Positions 19,424 through 28,803 of a stretch of DNA of 64,000 nucleotides are shown one piece after another. The translations under genes and the position numbers were made by a program. The notes under the pieces were generated by a model. The model ran no database searches. It was not told where the DNA came from and saw nothing but the letters and a program-made list of their open reading frames with translations. How positions within the stretch are numbered: the first letter of the stretch is position 1; each line of letters starts with the position of its first letter. Source of the stretch: Alphaproteobacteria bacterium (GTDB taxonomy: Bacteria > Pseudomonadota > Alphaproteobacteria > SMXP01); contig JANQPV010000077.1 of the NCBI GenBank assembly GCA_028285305.1, forward strand, positions 62,001 to 126,000, given 5' to 3'.

Positions 19424-19459
19424 AAGAGGGGCAATTCCAGATACGCATTCGCCCCTCTT
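19424..19459 (+). terminator. Possible hairpin downstream of the lipoprotein gene
   Basis: aagaggggc ... gcccctctt, 9-bp perfect stem but 18-nt loop and no clear T tract. Confidence 0.3.
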
Positions 19460-19510
19460 GACCTCTCCGTGTCCGCGCGGCAGCTTACGACCCAAACCCA
19501 GGAGAGGACC

Positions 19511-20311
19511 ATGCCCATACAAGAGACCAAGTACGGCGATCTGGCCGTGTCGGAAGCTGCCCCTTTTGTCGCGCTCTGTGAGATCCAGCGGCCGCCTAAC
19601 AATTTTTTCGATGTCGAGCTCATCAAGTCGATCGCCGAAGCCTTTGAGAATTTGAGTGAAGATCCGGCCTGCCGCGCCATCGTTCTGGCGGCTGAAGGCA
19701 AGCACTTTTGCGCCGGTGCTAATTTCAGCAACCGGGAGGAGCGCGGCGAGCGGATCGACATGTCGCAAGAACAAGGCAACCCCCTTTATTTTGAAGCGGT
19801 CCGAACGTTTGATTGCAAAAAGCCCATCGTTGCGGCCGTCCAAGGAGCTGCCGTTGGCGGCGGGTTTGGCCTTGCCATGATGCCGGATTTCCGTGTGGCC
19901 TGCGCCGAGGCCCGGTTTACGGCGAATTTTGTCAAGTTGGGCTTTACGCCCGGGTTCGGCCTCACCCACACGCTTCCTCGCCTCATCGGCGAACAGGCCG
20001 CCTCAATGATTTTTCTCACTGGACGACGTCTGACCGGGGAACAGGCCAAAGAAATAGGGATTGTCGATCAACTGGTCAGCCTTGAAGAGGTGCGCCCCGC
20101 GGCGATTGCGCTCGCCGCCGAGATCGCTGAGAATGCGCCGCTCGCCGTCATGGCGGTGCGCGCCGCCGTCCGCGGCGACATCGCCCAAAAGGTTAAAGAG
20201 GCCACGGACCGGGAACACGCGGATCAACACCGCCTGCAAAAAACAAACGACCATAAGGAAGGGGTCAAAGCCGTGGCGGAACGCCGGCCGGGGAATTTCA
20301 CGGGGACCTGA
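19511..20311 (+). CDS. Enoyl-CoA hydratase/isomerase family protein
   Basis: AEGKHFCAGANF, KPIVAAVQGAAVGGGFGLAMMPDFRVACAEARF; RBS ggagag before ATG 19511. Confidence 0.92.
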   Translation: MPIQETKYGDLAVSEAAPFVALCEIQRPPNNFFDVELIKSIAEAFENLSEDPACRAIVLAAEGKHFCAGANFSNREERGERIDMSQEQGNPLYFEAVRTFDCKKPIVAAVQGAAVGGGFGLAMMPDFRVACAEARFTANFVKLGFTPGFGLTHTLPRLIGEQAASMIFLTGRRLTGEQAKEIGIVDQLVSLEEVRPAAIALAAEIAENAPLAVMAVRAAVRGDIAQKVKEATDREHADQHRLQKTNDHKEGVKAVAERRPGNFTGT

Positions 20312-20331
20312 GGAAACCAGGCAAATCGTTC

Positions 20332-20433
20332 TTCATTGCGAGGATCAAAGTGACGACGTAATCCGGAACAGCGGAGGCTGCGCTTCGCTGGCCGGGATTG
20401 CCTCTTTCGGCTTACGCCGGGATCGCAATGACG
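20332..20433. repeat. Palindromic interspersed-repeat-like intergenic element
   Basis: ttcattgcgaggatcaaagtgacgacgtaatccgg ... ccgggattgcctctttcggcttacgccgggatcgcaatgacg: imperfect inverted repeat with ATTGCGAGG/CGCAATGAC ends. Confidence 0.65.
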
Positions 20434-20462
20434 TTTGTTTACGCACGTTAGTTGGTGCGTGC

Positions 20463-21683
20463 CTACCCTTCCTCCGACACGACCTCAAATTTGACGCCGG
20501 ATTTGTTCAGCCGTTTTTTTAGCGCCGTGCCGGTTGCCATGACTGGCGTGATGACCCCCGCCGTCTGCGGAATCTTACGGCCGTCTTTGACCAAACAAAT
20601 GGCCGTCTCGGCGAGCATCTTTGCGGTGTCGCCATAGCCCGGATCGCCTCCTGTCATCTGAGCCACGACTTCTTTGCCACCGCCGATACCAAGGAACGTG
20701 GTCTTGAATTTCGTATCTTCCCGGGTTTCTTCATCCGGTCCGTCTCCAGACTGTTTCAAGGAAAGTAGGAAAGACCGTGTGGGCGGAAACTGAGCTGCCA
20801 TGAACAGGCTTCCCATGCCCAGAGCGCCAACCGGCAGCAGGGGCAATGCGGAACTTGGAATCTCCGTGTGGTGACCATAGGTAAAGTCCGGTCCATACCG
20901 ATCATCGGCGGCCGCTGACCGCAGCACGATCTCAACATCGATGAGCGGAACGGAGAGTCCCCACTTATTCGGGTTGGGACTGCGACGGAGAGGCTGGGAC
21001 GTCGCACGAATTTTTCGATCGGGTCCTGCTTCTTTGTCGGCTCTGGCCACGGCGCGGCGGGCGCGGGCCGGTTCGCTGAAATTCATGAAGCCGATGGCCG
21101 ATGCCCATGTTCCGCCGGAAATCGAATTAAAGGGGTTGCGAAGTTTTCCTGATTTCGAGCCGAAAGAGGTGAACGCATAAACCTCGATCGCTCCGTCCGG
21201 AGACAACTCTTCGACGGTCAATCGTGCCCCCAGATCCGCCGGAATACTGTCGTAGCCACAGCAATTGACGATCCGCGCGCCCGTTTCCAAAGCCGTATCG
21301 TGGTGGGCAGCCTTGATCGTTTCCACGAACTCCCCTTCGCCGGTGAGATCAACATAATCCGTGCCTGCCGCCGCGCAGGCTCTCACCAATGGCTCGCCGT
21401 ATTCCTTGTATGGACCCACGGTGGTGATGATGGCTTGGGCTTGGGCCGCCATGGCTTCCAATTCGAGGGGCCGGTCGGAATTCGCGGTGATGATATCAGC
21501 CTCAACCCCGTGCTGCGCGGCGATCTCTGCGGCGAGAGTCTCCAATTTTTCCTTGTTTCTTCCGGCGATTGCCCAGGTAAAGCCTTCGTCCGGTTGGCGC
21601 TTTGCCAATTCGTGTGCCGTTAGAGCGCCGGTAAACCCTGTCGCACCAAAAAGTACAATGTCGTATTTCCGATTTGCCGCCAT
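20463..21683 (-). CDS. Saccharopine dehydrogenase-like / trans-acting enoyl reductase family protein
   Basis: YDIVLFGATGFTGALTAHELAKR, TTVGPYKEYGEPLVRACAAAGTDYVDLTGE, NCCGYDSIPADLGA. Confidence 0.9.
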   Translation of the reverse strand: MAANRKYDIVLFGATGFTGALTAHELAKRQPDEGFTWAIAGRNKEKLETLAAEIAAQHGVEADIITANSDRPLELEAMAAQAQAIITTVGPYKEYGEPLVRACAAAGTDYVDLTGEGEFVETIKAAHHDTALETGARIVNCCGYDSIPADLGARLTVEELSPDGAIEVYAFTSFGSKSGKLRNPFNSISGGTWASAIGFMNFSEPARARRAVARADKEAGPDRKIRATSQPLRRSPNPNKWGLSVPLIDVEIVLRSAAADDRYGPDFTYGHHTEIPSSALPLLPVGALGMGSLFMAAQFPPTRSFLLSLKQSGDGPDEETREDTKFKTTFLGIGGGKEVVAQMTGGDPGYGDTAKMLAETAICLVKDGRKIPQTAGVITPVMATGTALKKRLNKSGVKFEVVSEEG

Positions 21684-21753
21684 GTGTTCGCTTTCGCCTG
21701 TCCGCTTCACTTAATCGCTTGCGTCATAGCATGTTCTCAAGACACATAGGGGG

Positions 21754-23022
21754 ATGACGACTGACCCATCCCCACCTGTGCCTCGAGCGTACGCCTTGCC
21801 TTGGTCTCATGGCTGGAACGTTCTAGGTGTTTCCCTACTCTTTCAAGCCATGACGTTTGGAATTGTCATTTATTGCTTTACGTTCTGGGTCGAGCCTTGG
21901 CGCGAGGAATTTGGCGCAGCGCGGGGCACGATCATGTTGGGGATCACGCTCTTGAATGTCGCAATGGGTGTCGCATCGCCCTTCGCCGGACGGGCGGTCG
22001 ACCGTTTGCCGATCAAATATCTTGTCTGTGGCGGCGTTGCGTGCCTGAGTTTAGGTTTGGCCTTATCAGCGGCTGCGACGGCGCTTTGGCAAATTCTTGT
22101 TCTGTATGCGACCTTGATTCCCATCGGGGTTTCCCTTGCGGGTCCGCTCGCCGCGCAGGCTCTCGCCACGCGCTGGTTTCCCGATCGGCAAGGATTTGCA
22201 ATCGGTCTGTCTACGCTGGGGACGTCGATCGGCGGGTTCGTGTTACCTCCCATCGCGACGGCCCTTCTTGGTGCCCATGGTTGGCGCGTGGCGCAATTCG
22301 ACCTTGCACTCGCGACCTTTGTGATCTTGCTGCCGGCGGTCTGGTTTATCGTTCGCGACCCGGGCCCCGTGCTGGGTACCGCCGCTGCGTCGCCTACGCC
22401 GCCCAGTCCGCATAAACACGGAACAGCGTCACACACCTTCAGACAGCGGAACTTTTGGGTGATCGTTGCTTCTTTGTTGCCGATCATGATCGTCACCGGG
22501 AGTGTTCAATTCAATATGGCGCCTCATGCGAGCGATATCGGACTGGATGGCCAGACCACCGCCCTCGCCGTTTCGCTGATGGCCCTTGTCATGATCGGCG
22601 GCAAACTTGGCTTTGGTTATTTCGCCGACCGGACGGACCATCGCTTTTTGATGTGGGCGATGATCGCGATGCTTGCGATAGCTGTCATGCTCTTTCGAAA
22701 TGCGGACGGGACGACGTCTTACATCACTGCCGCCATCGTTTATGGAATTGGCGTCGGCGGGATGCTTCCCCTGCTCGGCGCCATGGTCGCGCGATGTTTC
22801 GGGGCAAGCGCCTTTGGCAGTGTGATGGGATTGCTTGGCCCTTTCTTGATGCTCGGCGCCATTGGCCCCGTGATTACAGGTTGGCTTCGCGATGTATCCG
22901 GTTCTTACGAGCTTGCCTTCAGTATACTGTTGATCGGCTTCCTTCCGTCCGCCCTTGCAGTCTACTTTTTGCGTCAAACGGCTCAGCAAACCCCACTTGA
23001 AGGGTCGGCCCGTGCCGGTTGA
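21754..23022 (+). CDS. MFS transporter
   Basis: 12-TM-like hydrophobicity, GRAVDRLPIK loop, GYFADRTDHR loop. Confidence 0.88.
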   Translation: MTTDPSPPVPRAYALPWSHGWNVLGVSLLFQAMTFGIVIYCFTFWVEPWREEFGAARGTIMLGITLLNVAMGVASPFAGRAVDRLPIKYLVCGGVACLSLGLALSAAATALWQILVLYATLIPIGVSLAGPLAAQALATRWFPDRQGFAIGLSTLGTSIGGFVLPPIATALLGAHGWRVAQFDLALATFVILLPAVWFIVRDPGPVLGTAAASPTPPSPHKHGTASHTFRQRNFWVIVASLLPIMIVTGSVQFNMAPHASDIGLDGQTTALAVSLMALVMIGGKLGFGYFADRTDHRFLMWAMIAMLAIAVMLFRNADGTTSYITAAIVYGIGVGGMLPLLGAMVARCFGASAFGSVMGLLGPFLMLGAIGPVITGWLRDVSGSYELAFSILLIGFLPSALAVYFLRQTAQQTPLEGSARAG

Positions 23023-23650
23023 CGTGAAGATTTGCGGATTGAGCACGGCGGACACAGTGGATGCCGCCGTCGACGCCGGTGCCGCGTACGTTGGGTTCAT
23101 GTTTTATGAACCGTCGCCGCGAAACATCAGCATCGAGGAAGCGCGGGTGCTCGCCGAACGCATTCGCGGCCGAAGCGAGATCGTGGCCGTCACGGTTGAC
23201 GCGGACAACGCCCTACTCTCGCGCATTATCGATGGACTGCGGCCAAACTTCATCCAGATGCATGGGTCCGAACCGCCCGACCGGGTGCGACACGTTCAGA
23301 CGTCGCTAGGAGTGAAAGTCCTGAAGGCCATCTCTGTGGACGGGCCGGACGATGTTGGGTCCGCGAGGACTTACGAAATGGCGGAGATGCTGCTGTTTGA
23401 CACAAAAGCCAAAAGAGAAACTGAACTGCCTGGAGGGCGCGGCGAGGCCTTTGACTGGAGGCTCATGGACGCGTATGAAGGCGCCAGACCTTGGCTGCTC
23501 GCGGGTGGCTTGACCGCCCATACCCTTAAAGAAGCGGTGGAAACCTCTGGGGCAAAGGGGGTGGATGTCTCCTCCGGTGTTGAACGCCTTCCCGGAGAGA
23601 AAGACCCGGACCTCATTCGCCGTTTTTTGCGTGCCGCGAACTCGCTGTAA
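23012..23650 (+). CDS. trpF: Phosphoribosylanthranilate isomerase
   Basis: VDVKICGLSTADTVDAAVDAGAAYVGFMFYEPSPR; FIQMHGSE; AGGL; VDVSSGVE; GTG start overlapping the MFS stop; next to trpBA. Confidence 0.95.
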   Translation: MPVDVKICGLSTADTVDAAVDAGAAYVGFMFYEPSPRNISIEEARVLAERIRGRSEIVAVTVDADNALLSRIIDGLRPNFIQMHGSEPPDRVRHVQTSLGVKVLKAISVDGPDDVGSARTYEMAEMLLFDTKAKRETELPGGRGEAFDWRLMDAYEGARPWLLAGGLTAHTLKEAVETSGAKGVDVSSGVERLPGEKDPDLIRRFLRAANSL

Positions 23651-23680
23651 CGAACAAACTTGGAATTGAAAAACGCACCC

Positions 23681-24892
23681 ATGCCCGAACCCAATTCTTA
23701 TCGCACCGGTCCGGATGAAGACGGAAACTTCGGGCTCTATGGCGGTCGCTTCGTGGCCGAAACATTGATGCCACTCATCCTGGAGCTGGAGACCGCTTAC
23801 CGGCAGTCCAAAAAGGACAATGCCTTCCAAGAGGAGCTCGACTATTACCTCAAGCACTATGTGGGCCGACCCAGCCCCCTCTATTTTGCTGAGCGTTTAA
23901 CGGCACACTTAGGGGGTGCAAAGATTTACTTTAAGCGAGACGAGCTCAATCATACCGGCGCCCACAAGATCAATAATTGCATCGGCCAAATCCTGCTGGC
24001 CAAAAAAATGAACAAGACACGGATTATAGCGGAGACGGGCGCCGGTCAGCATGGTGTGGCGACGGCAACGGTCGCTGCGCGCTTTGGGCTTCCGTGTGTC
24101 GTCTATATGGGGGCGACGGATATTGAACGTCAGAAGCCAAATGTCTTCCGGATGACTCTTTTGAGCGCCGAGATTGTTCCGGTGACTTCAGGAACAGGCA
24201 CCCTCAAGGATGCGATGAACGAAGCGCTTCGAGATTGGGTGGCCAATGTGGAGGACACATTCTATATCATCGGAACCGTCGCAGGGCCGCACCCCTACCC
24301 CGCCTTGGTTCGAGACTTTCAGTCCGTCATCGGACACGAAACCAAAGCACAGATTCTTGAGGCGGAGGGGCGCCTGCCCGATGAACTCGTCGCCTGCATC
24401 GGCGGTGGCTCGAATGCGATGGGATTGTTTTATCCTTTTCTGGACGACAAGGACGTCCACATTATCGGCGTAGAGGCGGGCGGCAAAGGGCTTGATACCG
24501 CCGAACACGCAGCTTCGTTGACCGGCGGAACGCCCGGCGTCTTGCATGGCAACCGCACCTATCTGCTACAAGACGACGACGGACAAATTATAGATGCGCA
24601 TTCCATCTCTGCCGGGCTCGATTATCCCGGTATTGGTCCCGAACACGCGTGGCTAAAGGACATGAAGAGGGTAGAATATGTATCGGCCACGGACAGTGAA
24701 GCTTTAGACGCCTTTCAGCTGTGTACCCGGCTCGAAGGGATCATTCCGGCGCTCGAACCCAGCCACGCCTTGGCGGAAGTGATCAAGAGAGCACCCAAGA
24801 TGTCCGCCGACAAAATCATTGTAATGAACCTCTGTGGGCGCGGTGACAAAGATATATTCACCGTGGCGGAGGCCCTGGGACAGACGATTTAG
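23681..24892 (+). CDS. trpB: Tryptophan synthase beta subunit
   Basis: [43 protein letters not shown] (PLP Lys); [24 protein letters not shown]. Confidence 0.98.
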   Translation: MPEPNSYRTGPDEDGNFGLYGGRFVAETLMPLILELETAYRQSKKDNAFQEELDYYLKHYVGRPSPLYFAERLTAHLGGAKIYFKRDELNHTGAHKINNCIGQILLAKKMNKTRIIAETGAGQHGVATATVAARFGLPCVVYMGATDIERQKPNVFRMTLLSAEIVPVTSGTGTLKDAMNEALRDWVANVEDTFYIIGTVAGPHPYPALVRDFQSVIGHETKAQILEAEGRLPDELVACIGGGSNAMGLFYPFLDDKDVHIIGVEAGGKGLDTAEHAASLTGGTPGVLHGNRTYLLQDDDGQIIDAHSISAGLDYPGIGPEHAWLKDMKRVEYVSATDSEALDAFQLCTRLEGIIPALEPSHALAEVIKRAPKMSADKIIVMNLCGRGDKDIFTVAEALGQTI

Positions 24893-24906
24893 GAAGGCTT
24901 GAGACG

Positions 24907-25743
24907 GTGAGTACGGAGCAATGCTCGCGCTTGGACAGGCGATTTGAACATTTGAAGCGCGAAGGGCGAGCGGCTTTTGTGACTTTCGTTACCGCCGGTG
25001 ATCCAGACATGGAAACAAGCCTTGAGCTCGTTCGCGCTTTGCCCAAGGCGGGGGCGGATATTATTGAGCTCGGCATGCCTTTCACCGACCCCATGGCAGA
25101 CGGTCCTGCAATCCAACGATCAAGCCTGCGCGCGCTTGCGAACGGTATGACGCTCAAGCGCACTTTGGATCTCGTGCGTCAGTTTCGAGAGGACGATCCT
25201 GACACGCCCGTCATCCTTATGGGCTACTATAATCCCATTTACCAATATGGTGTCTCCGAGTTCATCCGAGATGGTTTGTCTGCGGGCGTGGACGGCACAA
25301 TCGTAGTCGATCTGCCGCCGGAGGCCGATCACGAAATGTGCGTGCCGGCGCTTGAGGCCGGCCTCCATTTCATTCGGCTTGCCACGCCCACCACAGATGA
25401 TGTCCGTCTACCAACCGTACTGAAAAACACGAGTGGATTTGTTTACTATGTTTCGATCACCGGCATCACCGGAACAGCTTCGGTTAACGCGGCCCAAGTG
25501 GACGCGGCCGTTACCCGAATCAAGAGGCATACCGATCTTCCTGTCGCGGTCGGTTTTGGCATCAAAACCCCAAAAGACGTGGCAAATATTGCATCCATTG
25601 CCGATGGCGTGGTGGTTGGATCAGCAATCGTTAACCGAATACAAGACAACCTAGATCCGGACGGCAAACCTCTTGCAGACCTCGTGAAAAACGTTACCGA
25701 ATTCGTTCATGAGCTCGCACAAGGTGTTCAAACGCCAAAATAA
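24907..25743 (+). CDS. trpA: Tryptophan synthase alpha subunit
   Basis: [45 protein letters not shown]. Confidence 0.98.
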   Translation: MSTEQCSRLDRRFEHLKREGRAAFVTFVTAGDPDMETSLELVRALPKAGADIIELGMPFTDPMADGPAIQRSSLRALANGMTLKRTLDLVRQFREDDPDTPVILMGYYNPIYQYGVSEFIRDGLSAGVDGTIVVDLPPEADHEMCVPALEAGLHFIRLATPTTDDVRLPTVLKNTSGFVYYVSITGITGTASVNAAQVDAAVTRIKRHTDLPVAVGFGIKTPKDVANIASIADGVVVGSAIVNRIQDNLDPDGKPLADLVKNVTEFVHELAQGVQTPK

Positions 25744-25797
25744 CGACTATATACATCTGCAAAACAGCTCCGTCGTGTTAAAGAAGAGTGATTCATA

Positions 25798-26991
25798 ATG
25801 AACTGGTTGTCAGACTTCGCCCGCCCGAAACTCAAAGCTCTCCTCGGTGATCGAAATACTCCAGATAATCTGTGGGTAAAGTGCCCGAATTGCGGAGAAA
25901 TGATCTTTCACCGCGACATAGAGGCGGCACATCATGTTTGCCCCAGTTGCTCCCATCACATGCGCATATCGCCTGAGCAGCGTTTGGCGATGATCTTCGA
26001 CGAAGGCAAGTACGAAGTTCTCGAGTTGCCGGAGGTTCCCGTCGATCCCTTAAAGTTCAAGGACGAAAAGAAGTATACGGATAGACTTAAAGAGGCACGT
26101 AACAAATCCCAGCACAGGGACGCGATGGTTGCTTCGGTGGGTAAACTAAAAGGGCTCGACGTGGTTGCCCTGGTTCAAAATTTCGGTTTCATGGGCGGCT
26201 CTCTTGGAATGGCTGCCGGCGAGGGCTTCATTAAGGCTGCGGAAACGGCTCTAGAGCGCAAGGTTCCGTTCATAGCGTTCACGGCGGCGGGCGGTGCGCG
26301 TATGCAAGAAGGTATCTTGTCTCTCATGCAGATGCCGCGCACGACCATTCTGGTTGAAATGCTGAAAGAAGCAGGGCTTCCGTATGTGGTCGTCTTGACC
26401 GATCCAACCACCGGCGGCGTCACAGCGTCCTACGCCATGCTGGGCGATGTGCATATTGCTGAGCCGGGCGCCCTCATCGGTTTCGCGGGTCCGCGTGTGA
26501 TCAAGCAAACCATCCGAGAGGATCTTCCAGAAGGATTTCAGCGTGCTGAATATCTATTGGACCACGGCATGGTTGATATGGTCGTGAATCGACACGACCT
26601 TCGGGATACGCTGGCGCGTATCATTTCTCTATTGATGAATGTTGAGCTTGCTGTTCAAGACTCCAAACCCGGCGCGCCTATAACCGAACTGGGCGAAGAG
26701 AAAGAAGACGATAAGATCACCGTCATTGAAGAGGCGGAGCCAAAGCAGGCGGACCGCGCCGAAGAGGAAGCGAGCGACGCTGAACAGAACTCCGAAGAAG
26801 AGGAAATAAAGCTCGCCGCTTCGGTCATGAATAGCGATGACGCAGCGACTGTTACGGAACCTCAAAGCGGGGACGCTCCTGAAATTCAGCTCAAAGCCGA
26901 GCCTGAGGTCAAGTCCGACGCGTCCAAACCCAAGATTAAGCCGCTGCCCACCATTGAGCAACGTGGGGAGCTCGCAGGACAAACGCCATAG
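25798..26991 (+). CDS. accD: Acetyl-CoA carboxylase carboxyltransferase subunit beta with long acidic C-terminal tail
   Basis: Cys4 zinc ribbon [55 protein letters not shown]. Confidence 0.97.
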   Translation: MNWLSDFARPKLKALLGDRNTPDNLWVKCPNCGEMIFHRDIEAAHHVCPSCSHHMRISPEQRLAMIFDEGKYEVLELPEVPVDPLKFKDEKKYTDRLKEARNKSQHRDAMVASVGKLKGLDVVALVQNFGFMGGSLGMAAGEGFIKAAETALERKVPFIAFTAAGGARMQEGILSLMQMPRTTILVEMLKEAGLPYVVVLTDPTTGGVTASYAMLGDVHIAEPGALIGFAGPRVIKQTIREDLPEGFQRAEYLLDHGMVDMVVNRHDLRDTLARIISLLMNVELAVQDSKPGAPITELGEEKEDDKITVIEEAEPKQADRAEEEASDAEQNSEEEEIKLAASVMNSDDAATVTEPQSGDAPEIQLKAEPEVKSDASKPKIKPLPTIEQRGELAGQTP

Positions 26992-27110
26992 ACGTTCCAT
27001 CCGTACCGATACCTCGCAGCGAAAGTTCAGAGATTCTTGAGCGTCTTTCGGCGCTCTATCCAAAGAAGATCGACCTGAGCCTTGGCCGTGTCGAACGTCT
27101 CCTCGGGCGG

Positions 27111-28355
27111 TTGGGAGATCCCCATAATTCGTTGCCGCCGATTGTTCATGTTGCCGGAACCAATGGCAAGGGATCGGTCGTTGCCTTCCTTGAGTCCATT
27201 CTGACCGCTCACGGCTATTCGGCGCACACCTACACATCTCCTCATCTTGTCCGCTTCCATGAACGGATCAAACTTGCCCGCGGGCAAGGAGAACTCCCCC
27301 AGCCGATCGACGAAGGCTCTCTCGTTGAGTTTCTTGAGGCATGCGAGCGCGCCAACGCCGGTGATGCAATCACTTTTTTCGAGATCACGACCGTTCTCGC
27401 CCTCTATGCCTTTGCGCAGACACCGGCAGACTTTGTGCTCTTGGAAGTCGGGCTGGGGGGGCGTTTCGATGCCACGAACGTCATTCAACATCCCGCCGTT
27501 TCAGTGATTACGCCCGTCGGCTTGGATCACACCGATTTTCTGGGCGATTCGATTGATCGGATCGCATGGGAAAAGGCTGGTATCATCAAGCCTGAACGCC
27601 CCGTCATTATGGGTAAGCAAACGCCGCAGGCGAAGGAGGTCATCGAATCCGTCGCCGAAGAGCGCCGCGCATTGTTGGTGGCCGAAGGACGCGATTATCG
27701 CGCCACGCGCCGCACCGAGGGATTTGCCTATGAGTCTGCACGCGCTGCCTATGATCTGCCCTCTCCCGGCCTTGCGGGACCCCATCAGGTGGACAATGCT
27801 GCAACATCGATAGCCGCTCTTGAGCATCTGGGGAGCATGACCCTCGATCAAGCCAGCATAGGGCGCGGGCTTGTCGATGTACGGTGGCCGGGGCGCCTCC
27901 AACGCCTGAATGGCGAGTGGTTTCCGGAACTCAACGGTCTAAATGCGGAGTTATGGCTGGATGGCGGGCACAACCCTTCGGCCGGACGTGTTCTCAAGGA
28001 CTTTCTGAACCAACGACAAATCGAAGAGGAGCGCGCTCTCTACATTGTGCAAGTTATGCCGCGTACAAAGGATCTGAACAACTTTCTCGCTGCGGTCGCG
28101 TCCCTGAAACCCATTCTCATTGGAACAGATATCGAGCATGAAAGCGCTTTTTTCAGCGCCTCGGAGATTAAGGGCGCGGCCGAAGCCAGGGGCCTCAAAG
28201 CTTACGCGGCGCCCCAGTACCGCGCTGCCTTGCGCCTCGTGGCTGATCTGGAAGCAAAAGAACCGCAGCGCCGACCCGTGCGGATCCTGCTCTGCGGTTC
28301 TCTTTATCAGGCCGGTCAGGTCCTATATGACCTAGAACGTCTGCGTACGATGTAA
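27111..28355 (+). CDS. folC: Bifunctional folylpolyglutamate synthase/dihydrofolate synthase; true start probably upstream of 27111
   Basis: VHVAGTNGKGSVVAFLESIL; TYTSPHLVRFHERI; LEVGLGGRFDATNV; upstream in-frame codons (LERLSALYPKKIDLSLGRVERLLGRLG) are also FolC-like. Confidence 0.95.
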   Translation: MGDPHNSLPPIVHVAGTNGKGSVVAFLESILTAHGYSAHTYTSPHLVRFHERIKLARGQGELPQPIDEGSLVEFLEACERANAGDAITFFEITTVLALYAFAQTPADFVLLEVGLGGRFDATNVIQHPAVSVITPVGLDHTDFLGDSIDRIAWEKAGIIKPERPVIMGKQTPQAKEVIESVAEERRALLVAEGRDYRATRRTEGFAYESARAAYDLPSPGLAGPHQVDNAATSIAALEHLGSMTLDQASIGRGLVDVRWPGRLQRLNGEWFPELNGLNAELWLDGGHNPSAGRVLKDFLNQRQIEEERALYIVQVMPRTKDLNNFLAAVASLKPILIGTDIEHESAFFSASEIKGAAEARGLKAYAAPQYRAALRLVADLEAKEPQRRPVRILLCGSLYQAGQVLYDLERLRTM

Positions 28356-28356
28356 A

Positions 28357-28683
28357 TTAGTCATTGGTGACGTTTTCAATCCATTCCACGATCTTGCCTT
28401 TCGGCATTGCACCAACTTTGGTTGATGCAACTTCACCGTTCTTGAACAACATCAGCGTGGGAATACCGCGTACCCCGTATTTGTTCGGAACGTTTGGATT
28501 CTCGTCGATATTGATCTTCGCTATGGTAACTTGACCGTCCATCTCTCCGGCGATTTCTTCGAGAGACGGGCCGATTTGTTTACAAGGGCCGCACCATTCG
28601 GCCCAAAAATCGACCAATACAGTGCCGTTTGCGTTCAATACATCATCATCAAAGGATGCATCGGTTACCTTTTTCGTTGCCAT
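28357..28683 (-). CDS. trxA: Thioredoxin
   Basis: [33 protein letters not shown]. Confidence 0.97.
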   Translation of the reverse strand: MATKKVTDASFDDDVLNANGTVLVDFWAEWCGPCKQIGPSLEEIAGEMDGQVTIAKINIDENPNVPNKYGVRGIPTLMLFKNGEVASTKVGAMPKGKIVEWIENVTND

Positions 28684-28803
28684 TTTCTCGACCTTTCACT
28701 CGTCGTTTTTGTTCACAATTGGCTGCGTTGTGCGAATTCTTTCCGACTTCGAAACAGCCTTCGGTGAGAATGTAAGGAGCCGCCAAACCGGGGTCAAGTT
28801 TCG

